A stretch of 64,000 bases of DNA, taken from NCBI GenBank assembly GCA_965116235.1, contig OZ220496.1:124001-188000 (forward strand), given 5' to 3'. This stretch comes from MPNP01 sp965116235 (GTDB lineage Bacteria > Pseudomonadota > Alphaproteobacteria > Rhodobacterales > Rhodobacteraceae). Below the pieces are notes generated by a model. It was given only the letters and a program-made list of their open reading frames with translations. It did not search any database and was not told the origin of the DNA. A program made the translations under genes and the position numbers. Positions 18,103 to 27,311 of this stretch are shown in pieces; the stretch's first letter is position 1; every line of letters begins with the position of its first letter.

Positions 18103-18219
18103 TTGTCGAATCGAACGGCTCCTTCGTTCGCTGAAAGGGCCCTGTATCTGGAGATTTTGCGGGCCATATTGAAATCAGCCGGTTACAGCAAAAATAACCA
18201 CCCTGAAAACATCGATTGA
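18103..18219 (+). CDS. Possible 38-residue small protein
   Basis: A TTG-initiated frame with GGGAGG 6 bases upstream encodes a short, mostly helical peptide (ERALYLEILRAILKSAGYSK) and stops 16 bases before the pyrophosphatase start. Codon use looks like neighbouring genes. It matches no family I know. Support is the good ribosome site and its position in a compact same-strand cluster. Confidence 0.35.
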   Translation: MSNRTAPSFAERALYLEILRAILKSAGYSKNNHPENID

Positions 18220-18235
18220 GGCTTGAGGTGAATTC

Positions 18236-19156
18236 GTGATTAAAATTTTTGGCCATAAATCACCCGATACCGATTCAACGGGTTCGCCGATATTGTGGGC
18301 CTGGTATCTCAACAATGTCCAATCAAGACCAGCCGAAGCAAAGCTGCTGGGGGTGCCAAACAACGAGGCGCAGTTTGTCCTGAACCACTGGGCTGTCGAC
18401 CCGCCCGAGATCATTGACGATGTGGCAGAAAACGAAAATGTGATCGTTGTCGATACCAACAATGCCGCCGAACTGCCGTCCGGGATCGCCCGGGCCAACA
18501 TTGTCGGAATCATTGATCATCACCTTCTTCAGGGCGGATTGAGCACCAGTTTTCCGATTGATGTCACCATTCGTCCACTGGCCTGCACGGCGACCATAAT
18601 GCTGGACTTGATGGGACCCGAAACGGTTCCATCTCTGCCCCGTTCACTGAAAGGGGTGGCACTCAGCTGCATTTTGTCCGATACCTTAGAGTTTCGCTCA
18701 CCAACCACAACGGAACACGATCGTGCCACTGCCGTGGGATTGGCTCGGGATATTGGTGTTAATATTCCCTCTTATGCCCAAGAGATGTTTGCCGCCAAAT
18801 CAGACGTGTCGAAGTTCAGCGATGCCGAATTGGTCAATCTGGACTCCAAGCGGTACGATCTCGGGGGCAAGAAACTCAGAATCTCCGTATTGGAAACAAC
18901 AACCCCAAACCAGGTGCTCGAACGCAAGGATTCGTTGATGAATTCCATGGCATCAGTAGCCAGAGACGAAGGGGTTGATGCAATTCTGTTGTTCATTGTC
19001 GACATTCTGAACGGGTCTTCAACACTTCTAGTGCAAAATGAAGCCGTTCGTACCATCTGCCAGAACAGTTTCGGAGTGTCCGGCCCAGGCGATACCATAG
19101 CGCTTCCTGGCATCGTCAGCCGCAAGAAGCAGATCATTCCCAATCTGAAACTGTAA
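18236..19156 (+). CDS. ppaC: Manganese-dependent inorganic pyrophosphatase (DHH family)
   Basis: The 306-residue protein has the family II pyrophosphatase plan. The metal-binding motifs are GHKSPDTDS (residues about 5-13), VVDTNN, and the DHH signature IIDHHLL. A DHHA2 C-terminal domain includes LRISVLETTTPNQVLERK and DILNGSSTLLV, and an SRKKQ segment near the end binds pyrophosphate. It hydrolyses PPi to drive biosynthesis. The GTG start follows GGCTTGAGGTGA. This enzyme class is less usual in proteobacteria than the family I Ppa, which is not seen here. Confidence 0.9.
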   Translation: MIKIFGHKSPDTDSTGSPILWAWYLNNVQSRPAEAKLLGVPNNEAQFVLNHWAVDPPEIIDDVAENENVIVVDTNNAAELPSGIARANIVGIIDHHLLQGGLSTSFPIDVTIRPLACTATIMLDLMGPETVPSLPRSLKGVALSCILSDTLEFRSPTTTEHDRATAVGLARDIGVNIPSYAQEMFAAKSDVSKFSDAELVNLDSKRYDLGGKKLRISVLETTTPNQVLERKDSLMNSMASVARDEGVDAILLFIVDILNGSSTLLVQNEAVRTICQNSFGVSGPGDTIALPGIVSRKKQIIPNLKL

Positions 19157-19174
19157 TTTTCTTTCCCTCAACTC

Positions 19175-20050
19175 ATGACTCGACTCATCACGTCATTTGA
19201 GGACATTGCGCACAAGTATGATGCCGTGCTCTTTGATGTCTGGGGATGTTTGCATAACGGCCTCAAGCCCTACCCCAAGGCCGTTGCGGCATTGCAGAAA
19301 TACATTGCCGGTGGAGGAAGGGTTGTCCTCCTCACCAATTCTCCCCGCCCGGGACACGAAACAACCAAGCAGATCAACTCCATAGGGGTTCCAAGAAACT
19401 CTTGGAATGTCATAGTTACCTCCGGCGATGCCGCTCAACACGCCCTGTTTTCAGGGCATGTCGGTACAAGGGTCTATCACATCGGTACCGACGCCGAGCT
19501 GTCCTTCTTTCGCAAAAGTCCCCACATGGACTTGTTTTGCGCAATCGATCGAGTTCCGCTAAACGAGGCTGAGGGAATAGTATGTACTGGCCCTTTCAAG
19601 GAAAGCCTGGACAAGCCCGAAGACTATCGTCCTGACCTTCAAGACGCCCTCTCTCGCAAACTCACTCTCTTGTGTGCCAATCCAGACCTGATGGTGTATC
19701 GAGGACATCGGAAAGTTCTCTGCGCTGGAGCAATCGCTCAGGAATATGCCCAGATCGGCGGCAAGGTTTTGCTGTTTGGCAAACCCAGAGAAGCCATCTA
19801 CACACTCGCCCTGTCCAGATTGGAGCAGTTGTTGCCAGCAGTTGACAAACGACGAACATTGTGCGTTGGTGACGGAATACCCACAGACGTGCTTGGAGCC
19901 ATACAAAACGACTTTCCATGTCTTTTTGTGACAGGTGGACTTGCAGTGGAGGAAACCGGAACCAAGGATGAGCCCGACCCGGACATGTTAAAATCGTACC
20001 TTCACACTTGTGGGTTGAATCCAGATTACGCTATCGGTCATTTTGGCTAA
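19175..20050 (+). CDS. HAD-superfamily class IIA hydrolase (TIGR01459-like)
   Basis: The 291-residue protein has the HAD motifs: FDVWGCLHNGLKPYP (motif I; the second Asp position is Gly-Cys as in this subfamily), LLTNSPRPG (motif II), FGKPREAIY (motif III Lys) and CVGDGIPTDVLGA (motif IV). The class IIA cap lies between motifs II and III. The subfamily is found mainly in alphaproteobacteria, often next to ribF as here, and its substrate is unknown. A role in flavin-nucleotide dephosphorylation is sometimes proposed from this context only. Confidence 0.85.
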   Translation: MTRLITSFEDIAHKYDAVLFDVWGCLHNGLKPYPKAVAALQKYIAGGGRVVLLTNSPRPGHETTKQINSIGVPRNSWNVIVTSGDAAQHALFSGHVGTRVYHIGTDAELSFFRKSPHMDLFCAIDRVPLNEAEGIVCTGPFKESLDKPEDYRPDLQDALSRKLTLLCANPDLMVYRGHRKVLCAGAIAQEYAQIGGKVLLFGKPREAIYTLALSRLEQLLPAVDKRRTLCVGDGIPTDVLGAIQNDFPCLFVTGGLAVEETGTKDEPDPDMLKSYLHTCGLNPDYAIGHFG

Positions 20051-20078
20051 CTACAGACCAATTATTCAGCAGCATTGA

Positions 20079-21032
20079 ATGAAAATCTTCAGTTCCTTCA
20101 ACTCTCTTCCGGATGAATGCCGCGGTTCGGTGGCTGCAGTCGGCAACTTTGATGGCGTGCATTTGGGTCATCAGAAGGTTTTTGAACTGACCAAGAGCGT
20201 GGCAGGTCGGTTAGAGGCCCCTACATCTGCGATCACCTTCGAACCCCATCCCCGGCAGTTTTTCCAGCCCGACTCATCACCCTTCAGGCTGACAACCTCC
20301 AAAACTCGGGCCCAGGAAATTGAAGCTCAAGGCATTGACTTGCTGTTCGAACTCGAGTTTGATGCATGCTTGGCCAGCTTGTCGCCGCATGATTTTATTC
20401 ACAGTCTCCTGCATCAAACATTACACATCCGTCATGTCGTTGTCGGAGAGGATTTCAGGTTTGGCAAAGGACGAGCCGGCGATTGTTACCTGCTTGTCAA
20501 GCAGGGTGAGGCTTGTGGAATTGGAGTCACCCAAGCTGAGTTGCTCGGGGCCGGCCAGACAGTCTACTCCTCAACGGCAATTCGAGACGCCGTTTCAGAC
20601 GGGGACGTCGAAACAGCCGCTCGGTTGCTTGGTCGATGGTTCAATATTATCGGCTCTGTCAAGTCAGGTGCGCAGAGGGGCCGAACGATCGGATTTCCGA
20701 CTGCCAATCTCGATCTGGATCATGTCATTCACCCGAAACACGGAATTTACGCAGTTACCGTCGCGGTTCTGACAGGTCAACACAAGGGCCAATACGAAGG
20801 CGTGGCCTCAATTGGTATCAAGCCGACCTTCGGAGTGCATGAACCCAATATCGAAACCTATATCTTTGACTTTGATGGGAACCTTTACGGTGACGAAATT
20901 GAGGTGAGTCTGGTAAAATGCATTCGGCCGGAACTCAAATTCGAAAAAGTCGAAGCGCTTGTATCCCAGATGCATCAAGATTGCGAGCAGGCACGTCAAA
21001 TCCTGCAGCAAATGGATGCTCATTCTTCATAG
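20079..21032 (+). CDS. ribF: Bifunctional riboflavin kinase / FAD synthetase
   Basis: The 317-residue enzyme converts riboflavin to FMN and then FAD. The N-terminal adenylyltransferase domain has VGNFDGVHLGHQKVF and the YSSTAIRDAVSDGDV block. The C-terminal flavokinase domain has GRTIGFPTANLDL and GVASIGIKPTFG, with the catalytic Glu in EVSLVKCIRPELKFE. Length is normal. It follows the HAD gene on the same strand with 28 bases between. Confidence 0.96.
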   Translation: MKIFSSFNSLPDECRGSVAAVGNFDGVHLGHQKVFELTKSVAGRLEAPTSAITFEPHPRQFFQPDSSPFRLTTSKTRAQEIEAQGIDLLFELEFDACLASLSPHDFIHSLLHQTLHIRHVVVGEDFRFGKGRAGDCYLLVKQGEACGIGVTQAELLGAGQTVYSSTAIRDAVSDGDVETAARLLGRWFNIIGSVKSGAQRGRTIGFPTANLDLDHVIHPKHGIYAVTVAVLTGQHKGQYEGVASIGIKPTFGVHEPNIETYIFDFDGNLYGDEIEVSLVKCIRPELKFEKVEALVSQMHQDCEQARQILQQMDAHSS

Positions 21033-21077
21033 CCAGCCACAGCATCATTTCGTGGGGAGATAATCATTTCAGACGCC

Positions 21078-21527
21078 ATGCGACATCGGTTCTGGGAACA
21101 GTTTGGGCTGGAGGAACTGAACGAAGACGAATGGGAAGCACTTTGTGATGGTTGCGGGCGTTGCTGCCTGCACAAATTCGATTATGACACGGATGATACA
21201 ATTCGGTACACCAAGGTGGCATGCCGGCTTTTGGACTGCGATACATGTCGCTGCAGACACTACGAAGCACGGAAGAAAATCGTTACCAATTGCATAAAAA
21301 TCACAACTGAAAATATCGAATCGGTGCTACACTGGCTGCCTCAAACCTGCGCCTATCGTCTGTTGCATGAGAACAGACCGCTCTTTGACTGGCATTATTT
21401 GATTTCAGGGAGCCGGGACACTGTCCACCAAAGCGGCATTTCAGTGAAGGGGCTGGCTGTTTCGGAAACCGAAATTCCCTTGGAGGAGCTAGAAAACCAC
21501 ATGCTGGAGGAGAACATCGACACATGA
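21078..21527 (+). CDS. YcgN/UPF0260-family cysteine-cluster protein
   Basis: The 149-residue protein shows the UPF0260 opening FWEQFGLEELNEDEWEALC followed by the cysteine cluster CDGCGRCCLHKF, and then LLDCDTCRCRHYEAR and LPQTCAYR. The eight or so ordered cysteines suggest a metal or Fe-S site (YkgJ/CxxCxxCC type). Function is unknown. The stop overlaps the threonine aldolase start as ATGA, so the two genes are probably coupled. Confidence 0.88.
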   Translation: MRHRFWEQFGLEELNEDEWEALCDGCGRCCLHKFDYDTDDTIRYTKVACRLLDCDTCRCRHYEARKKIVTNCIKITTENIESVLHWLPQTCAYRLLHENRPLFDWHYLISGSRDTVHQSGISVKGLAVSETEIPLEELENHMLEENIDT

Positions 21528-22576
21528 ATTTTGCTTCTGACAACTCCGGACCCGCCGCGCCGGAAATACTCCAGTCCATGGCAAAAGCCAATGAGGGTTA
21601 TCAGAAATCCTACGGCAGTGACACCTTGATGGAAGAGGTGACGGAACTTTTCAAAGACATTTTTGACCATCCCGATTTGGCGGTTTACCTCGTGGCGACC
21701 GGCACCGCAGCGAACTCACTTTCACTGGCCTGCATCTGTCCGCCATGGGGAACCGTTTTCTGTCATGGTCACTCTCATGTTCAGGTTGATGAATGCGGGG
21801 CACCAGAGTTTTTTACCGGTGGGTCGAAACTTACACTGATTGAGGGTGAACATGGCAAGATATCTCCCGATCACTTGTCGGAAACAATTGAAGCCACTGG
21901 GATTCTGGGCGTTCACAATGTCCAACGAGGTGCACTGACAGTCACCAATGCAACCGAACTCGGTGCTGTCTACTCATTGAGCGAACTGCAAAAACTGACT
22001 TCGATGGCCAAGCATTATGGCCTCAAGACCCATATGGACGGAGCCCGGTTTGCCAATGCACTGGTCAATCTGGGCTGCACACCGGCGGAATTATCCTGGG
22101 AGTCCGGGGTAGACATTTTATCGTTCGGTGGAACCAAAAACGGCCTCCTTGGAGTCGAGGCTGTCGTCATTTTTGATCCCGCTCTGGCGTGGGAGTTTGA
22201 ACTGCGAAGGAAGAGAGCCGGGCACCTGTTTTCCAAGCATCGATATCTATCGGCCCAAATGCTGGCATATCTCGCTGACAGCCTATGGCTACGCCTGGCC
22301 GGACAGGCCAACGAAGCTGCATCGAAACTGGTCACGGGGCTAAATTCACTTCAAGACACAAGAATTGCACATCCCGTGGATGCCAATATGATCTTTGTGA
22401 GCCTGCCCCGGCGAGTTCATAGGCGAGCTTTCGAAAAAGGTGCCGACTATCACCTTTGGATGCCCAATCAGTCGCTTGAGGGCGAAGGGTCAACTCCCCT
22501 TCTAGCGAGGCTGGTTTGCAACTGGTCAACAACCGACGAAGAAATCAATGCATTCCTTGACATTATCGCTGATTAG
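21524..22576 (+). CDS. Low-specificity threonine aldolase
   Basis: The 350-residue PLP enzyme cleaves L-threonine or L-allo-threonine to glycine and acetaldehyde. Family features are NFASDNSGPAAPEIL at the N-terminus, the YGSDTLMEEV segment, KTHMDGARFANALV and the PLP-lysine in LSFGGTKNGLLG. It belongs to the proteobacterial form of about 350 residues. It overlaps the upstream cysteine-cluster gene by four bases. Confidence 0.9.
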   Translation: MNFASDNSGPAAPEILQSMAKANEGYQKSYGSDTLMEEVTELFKDIFDHPDLAVYLVATGTAANSLSLACICPPWGTVFCHGHSHVQVDECGAPEFFTGGSKLTLIEGEHGKISPDHLSETIEATGILGVHNVQRGALTVTNATELGAVYSLSELQKLTSMAKHYGLKTHMDGARFANALVNLGCTPAELSWESGVDILSFGGTKNGLLGVEAVVIFDPALAWEFELRRKRAGHLFSKHRYLSAQMLAYLADSLWLRLAGQANEAASKLVTGLNSLQDTRIAHPVDANMIFVSLPRRVHRRAFEKGADYHLWMPNQSLEGEGSTPLLARLVCNWSTTDEEINAFLDIIAD

Positions 22577-22729
22577 ATGGACACTGGGTTCCGCATTGAC
22601 GTTTGGTTCAGCGTTAATTCTGACCACCAAGCCTGAAACCTGCTTCGTACGGTTCAGTCAGGGTAGCGTGTGATCGTAATTTCATGAGCACAAACGCCTT
22701 GCGGTTCTTCGTTTGATTTTAGACGTCTC

Positions 22730-23164
22730 ATGCCAACACCAGATTCTGTTATTTCGATTCTGTCGCCTCAGGATTCCATCATTGCTGTCATGATTGGAGC
22801 GACTCTGTCGGATGAGACGGTATCAACCACTGAATTGCTGACCATTGAGCGAACGATCTACCATCTGCCGGCCTTTCGTGATTATGATGCCGACCGAATT
22901 CCCTTGATTTTCCATTCGGTCGTCGATCTCTTTGCGGAAGAAGAGGGCCTGGATGCGTTTTTGGGCCTGATCACGAACAGCCTCTCGGAGCAAATGTACC
23001 CGACGGCTTATTTGTTAGCCTGCGACGTCATAGTCGCCGATGGAAGAATTGCACTGGAAGAATCCAGATTTTTGGAGGAGTTGGGTATTGCCTTTGCTTT
23101 GAGCGAGACTGTAATCCAAGAAATGATACGATCAACAAACTACCGGTTTCGGTCCATTGGCTGA
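22730..23164 (+). CDS. TerB-like tellurite-resistance-family protein
   Basis: The 144-residue all-helical protein resembles stand-alone TerB/TerB-like proteins of alphaproteobacteria. Two acidic metal-binding-type segments are visible: ATLSDETVSTTELLTIERT and CDVIVADGRIALEESRFLEE, each with the DG/DE pattern of TerB. The family is linked to stress responses near membranes, but no reaction is known. The protein has no signal peptide. It is the last core gene before the defence island. Confidence 0.72.
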   Translation: MPTPDSVISILSPQDSIIAVMIGATLSDETVSTTELLTIERTIYHLPAFRDYDADRIPLIFHSVVDLFAEEEGLDAFLGLITNSLSEQMYPTAYLLACDVIVADGRIALEESRFLEELGIAFALSETVIQEMIRSTNYRFRSIG

Positions 23165-23726
23165 GGATCAAGCAGATAAATTATTGCATTTAGCCCGGCA
23201 CGCTTAGTTTGCTCACAAGTTTGGTGACTCATTTTTGTAGAACAGATATTCCCCCTCCGATCAAATCTCAGAATGAAGTTACGGGGAATTATATTCATTA
23301 GTGCATTGTCCCATTGAAATGCGATATCTGGTAAGTGCAATAAAACTAGAGGAAACCGACCGAGAAAGTCATTCCCATGCCTCTGGCCGGTTGTCAGCCG
23401 TCACGGGCAGACATAGAAGAACCCTTTAGGCCCAAAGCCAAGATGGGCAAGCTCCGGAAAGCATTTTTTCGCCGGTGTCATGTGATGACAAGGCTGATGC
23501 CTTGATGCCAAAGGAACAATGGCACTAATGGATATAATTTCCAAATGTTTTGTCCTTCAATGGGTTCAAAACACCCCGCACCAAAATCACCCCTTGGTTC
23601 CCGCTGGACAAAAGCCCAGACGATACACGGTGATTCAATCGTCGGGGTGAATTACTGACACCAAACTGGCCCCATTTGACTCAGTCTTCTGGGCCCCTTC
23701 CAGTGACCCAAGCTTAGCTCACGATT
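23165..23726. other. Non-coding boundary between core genes and defence island
   Basis: About 560 bases with no convincing gene on either strand. It holds the 3' flanks of the TerB-like gene and of the convergent C5 methyltransferase. No integration site or tRNA end was recognised. Confidence 0.45.
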
Positions 23727-24776
23727 TTACTGTTCCAGCAAATCCTCAATGTGTGGATGCATGAGTTTGGCTATGGCTCGAACCACGGGTACGACCACTG
23801 CGTTACCAAACTGGCGATAAGCTTGTGCATCAGATACAGGAATTTCGAATTCTGTCTCACCTGGTTTCTCGAAACCCATCAAGCGAGCACACTCCCGAGG
23901 GGTCAGACGACGCGGTCGTCGTTTACCTTTTTGTTTGATCAGTATTTCTGATCCATCCTTGTAGTAGCGGGCAGACAAAGTACGAGCCACGTCGTTTGGT
24001 CCGAACAGCGAGTATCCAAAACCATTTCCAGAACTACGATGTTTCTTCTTATAGTCTTGAAGATAGTTCCATAAACGCTCCGTAAGGGTGTATTTCGCAC
24101 CGACCCTTTTATCAAGTATCGTCAGAAGAACGGGAGATGGGCCTTCGGGGATATCCAGCTCATCAAAATTGAAGGATGTATGCTCCTTAAACCCTACCAT
24201 GAAGATCCGTTCGCGTTTCTGTGGAACCCAAGGTGAAGAGTCCACGACGCGCGTGTGGACGTGATATCCAAGCCCGCTATCCAGTTCATTCATTATTGTA
24301 GCGAAAGTTTGACCCCCATCGTGCTTTTGTAGGTTCTTCACGTTTTCCAGCAAAAAGGCCAGTGGTCTGTGATAGCCGATAATCTTTGCCAGATCATGAA
24401 AAAGCGTTCCTTGTACACTACACTGGAAGCCGTGTGGTAGTCGAAGTGAATTTTTTTTCGATATACCTGCTATCGAAAATGGCTGACACGGAAATCCTGC
24501 CAGCAAGACTTCATGTTTGGGCACTGTGTCGGGGCTTTCTGCAAAGGGTCGAATATCACCGACAAATTTGTGATCACTATCAGCCTTCTCCGTAAAGTTG
24601 GCGGCATATGTCTTCCTGCAGAAGCGGTCCCACTCAGAAGTGAACACGCAACGCCCGCCGATCTCTTCAAACGGGACGCGCAATCCCCCAATTCCTGCGA
24701 AAAGGTCGACAAAGCGAAAATTCTTTGGCGGATAATGATGTGACTGCCCGTTGGTAACTCTAACTTTGTTCGGCAT
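23727..24776 (-). CDS. C5-cytosine DNA methyltransferase (Dcm/EcoRII-like)
   Basis: The 349-residue enzyme has all core C5-methyltransferase motifs in order: FVDLFAGIGGLRVPFEE (SAM, motif I), the catalytic Cys in GFPCQPFSIAG (about residue 97), LLENVKN (motif VI), PQKRERIFMVG (motif VIII) and RQFGNAVVVPVV (motif X). The target domain lies between about residues 190 and 300 and ends before RLTPRECARLMGF. It methylates the C5 position of cytosine in a short target that cannot be deduced here. It diverges from the UvrD-drmA-drmB operon with 615 bases between, so it may be the protective methylase of that system. Confidence 0.92.
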   Translation of the reverse strand: MPNKVRVTNGQSHHYPPKNFRFVDLFAGIGGLRVPFEEIGGRCVFTSEWDRFCRKTYAANFTEKADSDHKFVGDIRPFAESPDTVPKHEVLLAGFPCQPFSIAGISKKNSLRLPHGFQCSVQGTLFHDLAKIIGYHRPLAFLLENVKNLQKHDGGQTFATIMNELDSGLGYHVHTRVVDSSPWVPQKRERIFMVGFKEHTSFNFDELDIPEGPSPVLLTILDKRVGAKYTLTERLWNYLQDYKKKHRSSGNGFGYSLFGPNDVARTLSARYYKDGSEILIKQKGKRRPRRLTPRECARLMGFEKPGETEFEIPVSDAQAYRQFGNAVVVPVVRAIAKLMHPHIEDLLEQ

Positions 24777-24994
24777 TTCATCCTTCAGCTTGCTTTAACG
24801 CTTTCCCCTGCCAAAATTGACTCAAATAACATTTTGGGGCAAGGCTAAGCAAGCCGAATATGTCTCCATGTGAGTTGTTGGGCGCCATGCAAAACAACGA
24901 TGCCGAGCCACGTACAAAAAGGAAACCGAAATTGTGAAACTAATGGAACTTACTGTATTTTAACTGTACCTATGTTAAGCAAGAAATACGAGGA

Positions 24995-25291
24995 TTGACA
25001 TTTGATTTTGGCTCATTACTTGGGCTTCCTGTCGTGCCATCGCCACTCACTAGATTCCAAACAGCCCAATCGGGCTTGAACAGCCGCAAGCCCCAAATAA
25101 TCAGGAACCAGTGCAATGTCACCTATCGACCCATGCTTGATAGAGAAGATGAGGTCCGAAAACTGATGCATATCGCCGGTACATGTCGGTATGTTTGGAT
25201 TCAGATATTAGAATTTTATGATCGTTCGCACAAAATGCCATACATGCATAAAGTACAAACCCGACGAGATCACTGGGATTTTGTGACCTGA
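24995..25291 (+). pseudogene. Probable N-terminal remnant of an IS200/IS605-type TnpB protein
   Basis: The frame contains YRPMLDREDEVRKLM followed by HIAGTCRYVWIQILEFY, which resembles the N-terminal helix-turn-helix of TnpB/OrfB proteins (R-x-P, then a short helix, then CR-Y-V-W). It stops after about 55 residues of similarity; the RuvC and zinc-ribbon parts are absent. It lies in the intergenic space between the divergent methyltransferase and helicase genes. The remainder of 24777-25391 shows no gene and must hold the promoters of both operons. Confidence 0.4.
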
Positions 25292-25391
25292 TTCTGTGCT
25301 CAACTAGGAGAATGGAAAGGATGTAATGACAAACCCAAACTCGCCTTAATGTTGCAAAGGGTGTATCAATCCCGATCAATCCTGCTTAAGC

Positions 25392-27311
25392 ATGGAATTG
25401 CAGAAAATGTGTGAATCCGATAGCCGTATAGAATGGGACGAGTCGCAATGGGAGGTAATTGACGCACCGCCTGAGGATCGTTTACTGGTTGGAGCCGGTC
25501 CAGGCACAGGTAAGACAGCGGTCGCCTGTGCGCGGATCTCGCATTTGATCGACAAAGAAAGGCTGGAGCCGAGTCGCATCTGGCTGATCAGTTTCACACG
25601 CACAGCTGTGGGTGAGATCAGGGACCGGATCGCTGCCTGTCTTAGAGACGCATCGGTCGCATATGCAGTCAAGATCGCAACACTGGATTCGTTTGCTTGG
25701 ACAATTCATTCGGGCTTCGATGAAGAAGCGAGTTTACTCGGCACCTATGAGGAAAATATTGAACGGGTATACAATCTTGTTCGGCAGAATCAAAATGTTG
25801 GCGAGTATCTTGGAACGGTCGAACACTTGGTCATCGATGAAGCACAGGACATTGTCGGCATCCGCGCCGATTTAGTCGTGGAGCTTGTCCAGAAACTGTC
25901 GTCTCACTGCGGAGTCACCGTGTTCGCAGACGAAGCACAGGCCATATACGGATTCGCGGATGACCGAGAGATTCTGGAGGGAGAGGCCAGCGAACCGCTT
26001 TTGCCTGAGAAAATCCGCCGCGGCCTGATGGGAACATTCAGGGAAGGTGAACTTACACAGGTGCATCGCACTCGGTCAGCGCAATTGCTGAGGATTTTCT
26101 CGAACACCCGACGCAAGGTACTGACCACTACAAATGAAAACGGAGAAAAGCTTGCCAAAATCAAGAAGGAAATTCTTTCTCTTGCAGACGGTAAAGCACC
26201 GCATGTCAACGATTCCGAGCTGACAACGCTTGGAAATGCATTCATTCTGTATCGTAGGCGCAACGAAGTTTTGCTAGCCGCCTCAATATTGACCAAATAC
26301 AACGTTCCACACCGAGTTCGAATGTCAGGACTACCGGTGTACCTTGCACCTTGGATCGGTGCAGCTTTGGCTGAACATACGAAAGCCGATCTAAGCCACG
26401 ACAAGTTCATAAACCTGTGGACCAAAAGGGTGCATGGCACGTCGCTGGCGACATTTGAAGTAGATGACGCATGGGAGCATCTGGTACGTATCGCGGGTCG
26501 CACAGAGACTGTTGTGGATATGCGCCTGTTGCGGAGGTTTCTTGGACGCAAACAACCTCCAGCCGAACTGTGCCACGCTGAACTGGGAATGCATGGCCCC
26601 ATCGTCGGTACGATACACGCCTCCAAAGGACGCGAAGCAGATACCGTGTGCCTGATGCTACCCAACACTCAGGGCCGTACTATAGACCAGAACGAGGAAG
26701 CACGGGTCATATTCGTCGGCGCGACGAGAGGGCGCTCTCGGCTTCTGGTTGGCCATGGCTATCGACAATTCGCAAACCGGATTGAGGATTCTGGCAGGAC
26801 GTATTGCCTAATGACGAAGAATAGCGGGGTACAAGTCGAATTCGGCCATAAAGCAGATATTGGTGCTGAGGGGCTAGTAGGCCGAAAATACTTCACAACA
26901 TCTGCCGACGTGAGCGCGGCACAGCTGCGAATTGGCAGCTTCTCGGATGAACCCGTGTCTCTTGTTGCCGAAGCCGACCCAACCGCTGATTTTGCATACC
27001 GGCTTAGGGAAGAAGAACAGAGTCAGTGTCTTGCCGTCCTGTCGCGATCAGTCAACAACGATTTGTTCAAGATCGCAAACGTCGTTCAGGAGAAGTGCGG
27101 TGGTAGTGAACGCCGCTTACCTAATAAGATTCTGCATCTGCATGTACGCGGAGTACGCACGGTTGTTCTACCACCAAATGCAACGAAGGGCGAGACGCTG
27201 CATGAACCATGGCAAAGCAGCGGCATCATGCTTGCGCCGCTTGTTCTAGGCTACACCATGGTGTACTTCCCGTCTAGAAAAGGACAAGGGATGAGGTGGA
27301 ATGCGCGATAA
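25392..27311 (+). CDS. UvrD-like superfamily 1 helicase, first gene of the drmAB operon
   Basis: The 639-residue protein has the SF1A helicase plan: a Q-motif (DESQWEVIDAPPEDR), Walker A GAGPGTGKTAVA (about residue 34), motif Ia SFTRTAVGEI, the DEAQD Walker B (about residue 148), FADEAQAIYGFAD, motif V-like TIHASKGREADTV (about residue 409) and motif VI VGATRGRSRLLV (about residue 443). About 190 C-terminal residues beyond the helicase are unassigned. No nuclease motif is visible. Its last 11 bases overlap the drmA start, so it is part of the same operon. The likely job is ATP-driven strand separation or translocation on foreign DNA. UvrD-like proteins are not among the DISARM core proteins. 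Confidence 0.85.
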   Translation: MELQKMCESDSRIEWDESQWEVIDAPPEDRLLVGAGPGTGKTAVACARISHLIDKERLEPSRIWLISFTRTAVGEIRDRIAACLRDASVAYAVKIATLDSFAWTIHSGFDEEASLLGTYEENIERVYNLVRQNQNVGEYLGTVEHLVIDEAQDIVGIRADLVVELVQKLSSHCGVTVFADEAQAIYGFADDREILEGEASEPLLPEKIRRGLMGTFREGELTQVHRTRSAQLLRIFSNTRRKVLTTTNENGEKLAKIKKEILSLADGKAPHVNDSELTTLGNAFILYRRRNEVLLAASILTKYNVPHRVRMSGLPVYLAPWIGAALAEHTKADLSHDKFINLWTKRVHGTSLATFEVDDAWEHLVRIAGRTETVVDMRLLRRFLGRKQPPAELCHAELGMHGPIVGTIHASKGREADTVCLMLPNTQGRTIDQNEEARVIFVGATRGRSRLLVGHGYRQFANRIEDSGRTYCLMTKNSGVQVEFGHKADIGAEGLVGRKYFTTSADVSAAQLRIGSFSDEPVSLVAEADPTADFAYRLREEEQSQCLAVLSRSVNNDLFKIANVVQEKCGGSERRLPNKILHLHVRGVRTVVLPPNATKGETLHEPWQSSGIMLAPLVLGYTMVYFPSRKGQGMRWNAR

